The notes below the pieces were generated by a model. The model saw only the letters and a list, made by a program, of their open reading frames with translations. It searched no databases and had not been told where the DNA came from. DNA of 13,935 bases from Candidatus Saccharibacteria bacterium CG_4_10_14_0_2_um_filter_52_9 (GTDB lineage: Bacteria > Patescibacteriota > Saccharimonadia > Saccharimonadales > UBA4665). The stretch lies in assembly GCA_002792275.1 (NCBI GenBank), contig PFOA01000037.1:1-13935 (forward strand), in the 5' to 3' direction. This document shows positions 13,186 through 13,935 of the stretch, piece after piece. The first letter of the stretch is position 1. Each line of letters starts with the position of its first letter. Position numbers and translations under genes: made by a program.

Positions 13186-13213
13186 TTGACACCATGCATT
13201 TTAATAGTAAAAT
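13186..13213 (+). promoter_or_regulatory. Promoter of the AAA_14-type ATPase gene
   Basis: A consensus TTGACA (13186-13191), a 16-nt spacer and TAAAAT (13208-13213), then seven bases and ATG 13221. This is the leaderless layout again. The ATG at 13212 lies inside the -10 and would not be transcribed, which decides the start. Confidence 0.6.
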
Positions 13214-13220
13214 GAATAGT

Positions 13221-13935
13221 ATGATACAAAGAATTGTCCGACATCAGATAGATGCCTACCTAAAAAGCGACGAGCATAAGATATGTTTCATTTGGGGGCC
13301 AAGACGAAGCGGTAAAACGACAATACTAAACGAGATCTCCAAGGAAATAGCAGTACCGGTGTTCAACTTTGATCTTACGTCAGACAGAGAGCTTTTTGCG
13401 CCAACGAAAGAAGTTCCAGGCAAGATTGCCGCCGAGCATAACGTGGTGTTGATCGACGAGGTTCAGAACTATCCCGAGAGTACCGTGGCCATCAAAATCC
13501 TCCATGATATTTATAAGGTGAAGGTAATTGCTACCGGCAGCAGTGAACTTAGGCAGAAGTCAAAGGTTTTTGACAGTCTGGCTGGCAGGTATATTGAGTA
13601 TCATTGCTTACCTCTTTCAATCAAAGAGGTCAGCCAGCACGCTGCCTTAAGGGCATACCAAAGGCCAGGCTTTGCGGCTACCGCCCAAAAAACTTTGCAA
13701 ATATATGGTGCTTACCCCGAGGTATATGCCAATTCAGCATTTACCGATTCGCAGAAGATCGACCTGCTCCAAAACATTCTCGATACCTATGTGCTGAAGG
13801 ACGTCATAAACATTTACGATCTGAAAAACGAGAAACTTGCTAAAGATATCCTGCTAAAGATCGCGCTACAAATTGGCTCTGAGGTGTCGGTACGGGAAAT
13901 CGCCAACAGCCTCCAGGCCAATGCCTCGACAGTTT
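13221..13935 (+). CDS. AAA_14-type (DUF4143-linked) ATPase, 3' end outside window
   Basis: The frame stays open to the last base, giving at least 238 residues of an ATPase related to the AAA_14 family. Walker A is GPRRSGKTT (26-34), with K32. Walker B is VVLIDEVQNYP, with D79 and E80. A sensor-like ATGSSELRQKSKVFDSLAGR stretch and PLSIKEV follow in the usual order, then a helical region with GAYPEVY and the beginning of a winged-helix-like part (VSVREIANSLQANASTV). Members usually continue into a DUF4143 domain. Their function is largely unknown; they are common accessory genes. The segment is more A+T rich than the MFS gene beside it. The start codon follows the leaderless promoter. Confidence 0.85.
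   Translation, partial: MIQRIVRHQIDAYLKSDEHKICFIWGPRRSGKTTILNEISKEIAVPVFNFDLTSDRELFAPTKEVPGKIAAEHNVVLIDEVQNYPESTVAIKILHDIYKVKVIATGSSELRQKSKVFDSLAGRYIEYHCLPLSIKEVSQHAALRAYQRPGFAATAQKTLQIYGAYPEVYANSAFTDSQKIDLLQNILDTYVLKDVINIYDLKNEKLAKDILLKIALQIGSEVSVREIANSLQANASTV

Noticed and set aside
13604..13843. Plus-strand open frame of 79 codons near the right end
   Set aside because: It runs in another frame inside the AAA_14-type ATPase gene, whose motifs are in the longer uninterrupted frame.

Overview
The window looks like a compact bacterial chromosome segment of moderate to high G+C with standard stop usage: TGA ends tlyA, the RelB-like antitoxin and doc, so this is not a UGA-recoding lineage. The gene set (FtsK, rpsF-ssb-rpsR-efp, TlyA, a COG1926-type phosphoribosyltransferase, YchF, an EF-P with an altered loop tip, a Q-rich PH-domain protein), the very short gene spacing and the frequent leaderless-type promoters fit a Patescibacteria/CPR organism, with Candidatus Saccharibacteria my best guess. 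That is inference from recognition and gene style, not a phylogenetic result.

Layout from left to right. (1) 1-128 carries the promoter, repeats and Shine-Dalgarno of a leftward gene lying outside the window. A leftward hypothetical gene follows (129-533), then rightward ftsK (680-2890). (2) A visibly more A+T-rich accessory segment, about 2900-4305, holds a leftward LEM-3/COG3680-like GIY-YIG protein and a rightward RelB/YafQ-type toxin-antitoxin pair. (3) 4306-6211 is the translation/replication operon rpsF-ssb-rpsR-efp, with efp where rplI often sits. (4) A lone leftward ribbon-helix-helix regulator (6208-6531) is divergent from tlyA (6679-7401), followed by a PRTase-like gene (7456-8112). 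(5) A leftward Crp/Fnr-family regulator (8109-8762) is divergent from a PH-domain protein (8891-9817). Two Crp-type operators lie symmetrically between them. (6) A leftward phd-doc-ychF operon (11594 to 9821) has doc and ychF overlapping by four bases (GTGA). (7) A rightward DHA2-type MFS exporter (11698-13160) is broken by one frameshift. (8) An AAA_14-type ATPase (from 13221) runs off the right end.

How it works together. Most lone genes start 6-7 nt after a -10 box, so their mRNAs should be leaderless. The internal operon genes and the PH gene use clear Shine-Dalgarno sites. Four convergent gene pairs meet with a 4-nt overlap or with 3 or 9 nt between them, leaving no room for intrinsic terminators. 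The three DNA-binding regulators best supported here (RHH, Crp-like, Phd) each have a recognisable symmetric or phased site at their own promoter. No stretch over 300 bases lacks a gene. I saw no tRNA, rRNA, IS element or CRISPR array. The least described features are the leaderless promoter architecture, the symmetric Crp-type divergent control region, the phased RHH operator and the coupling of ychF to a Doc toxin module.
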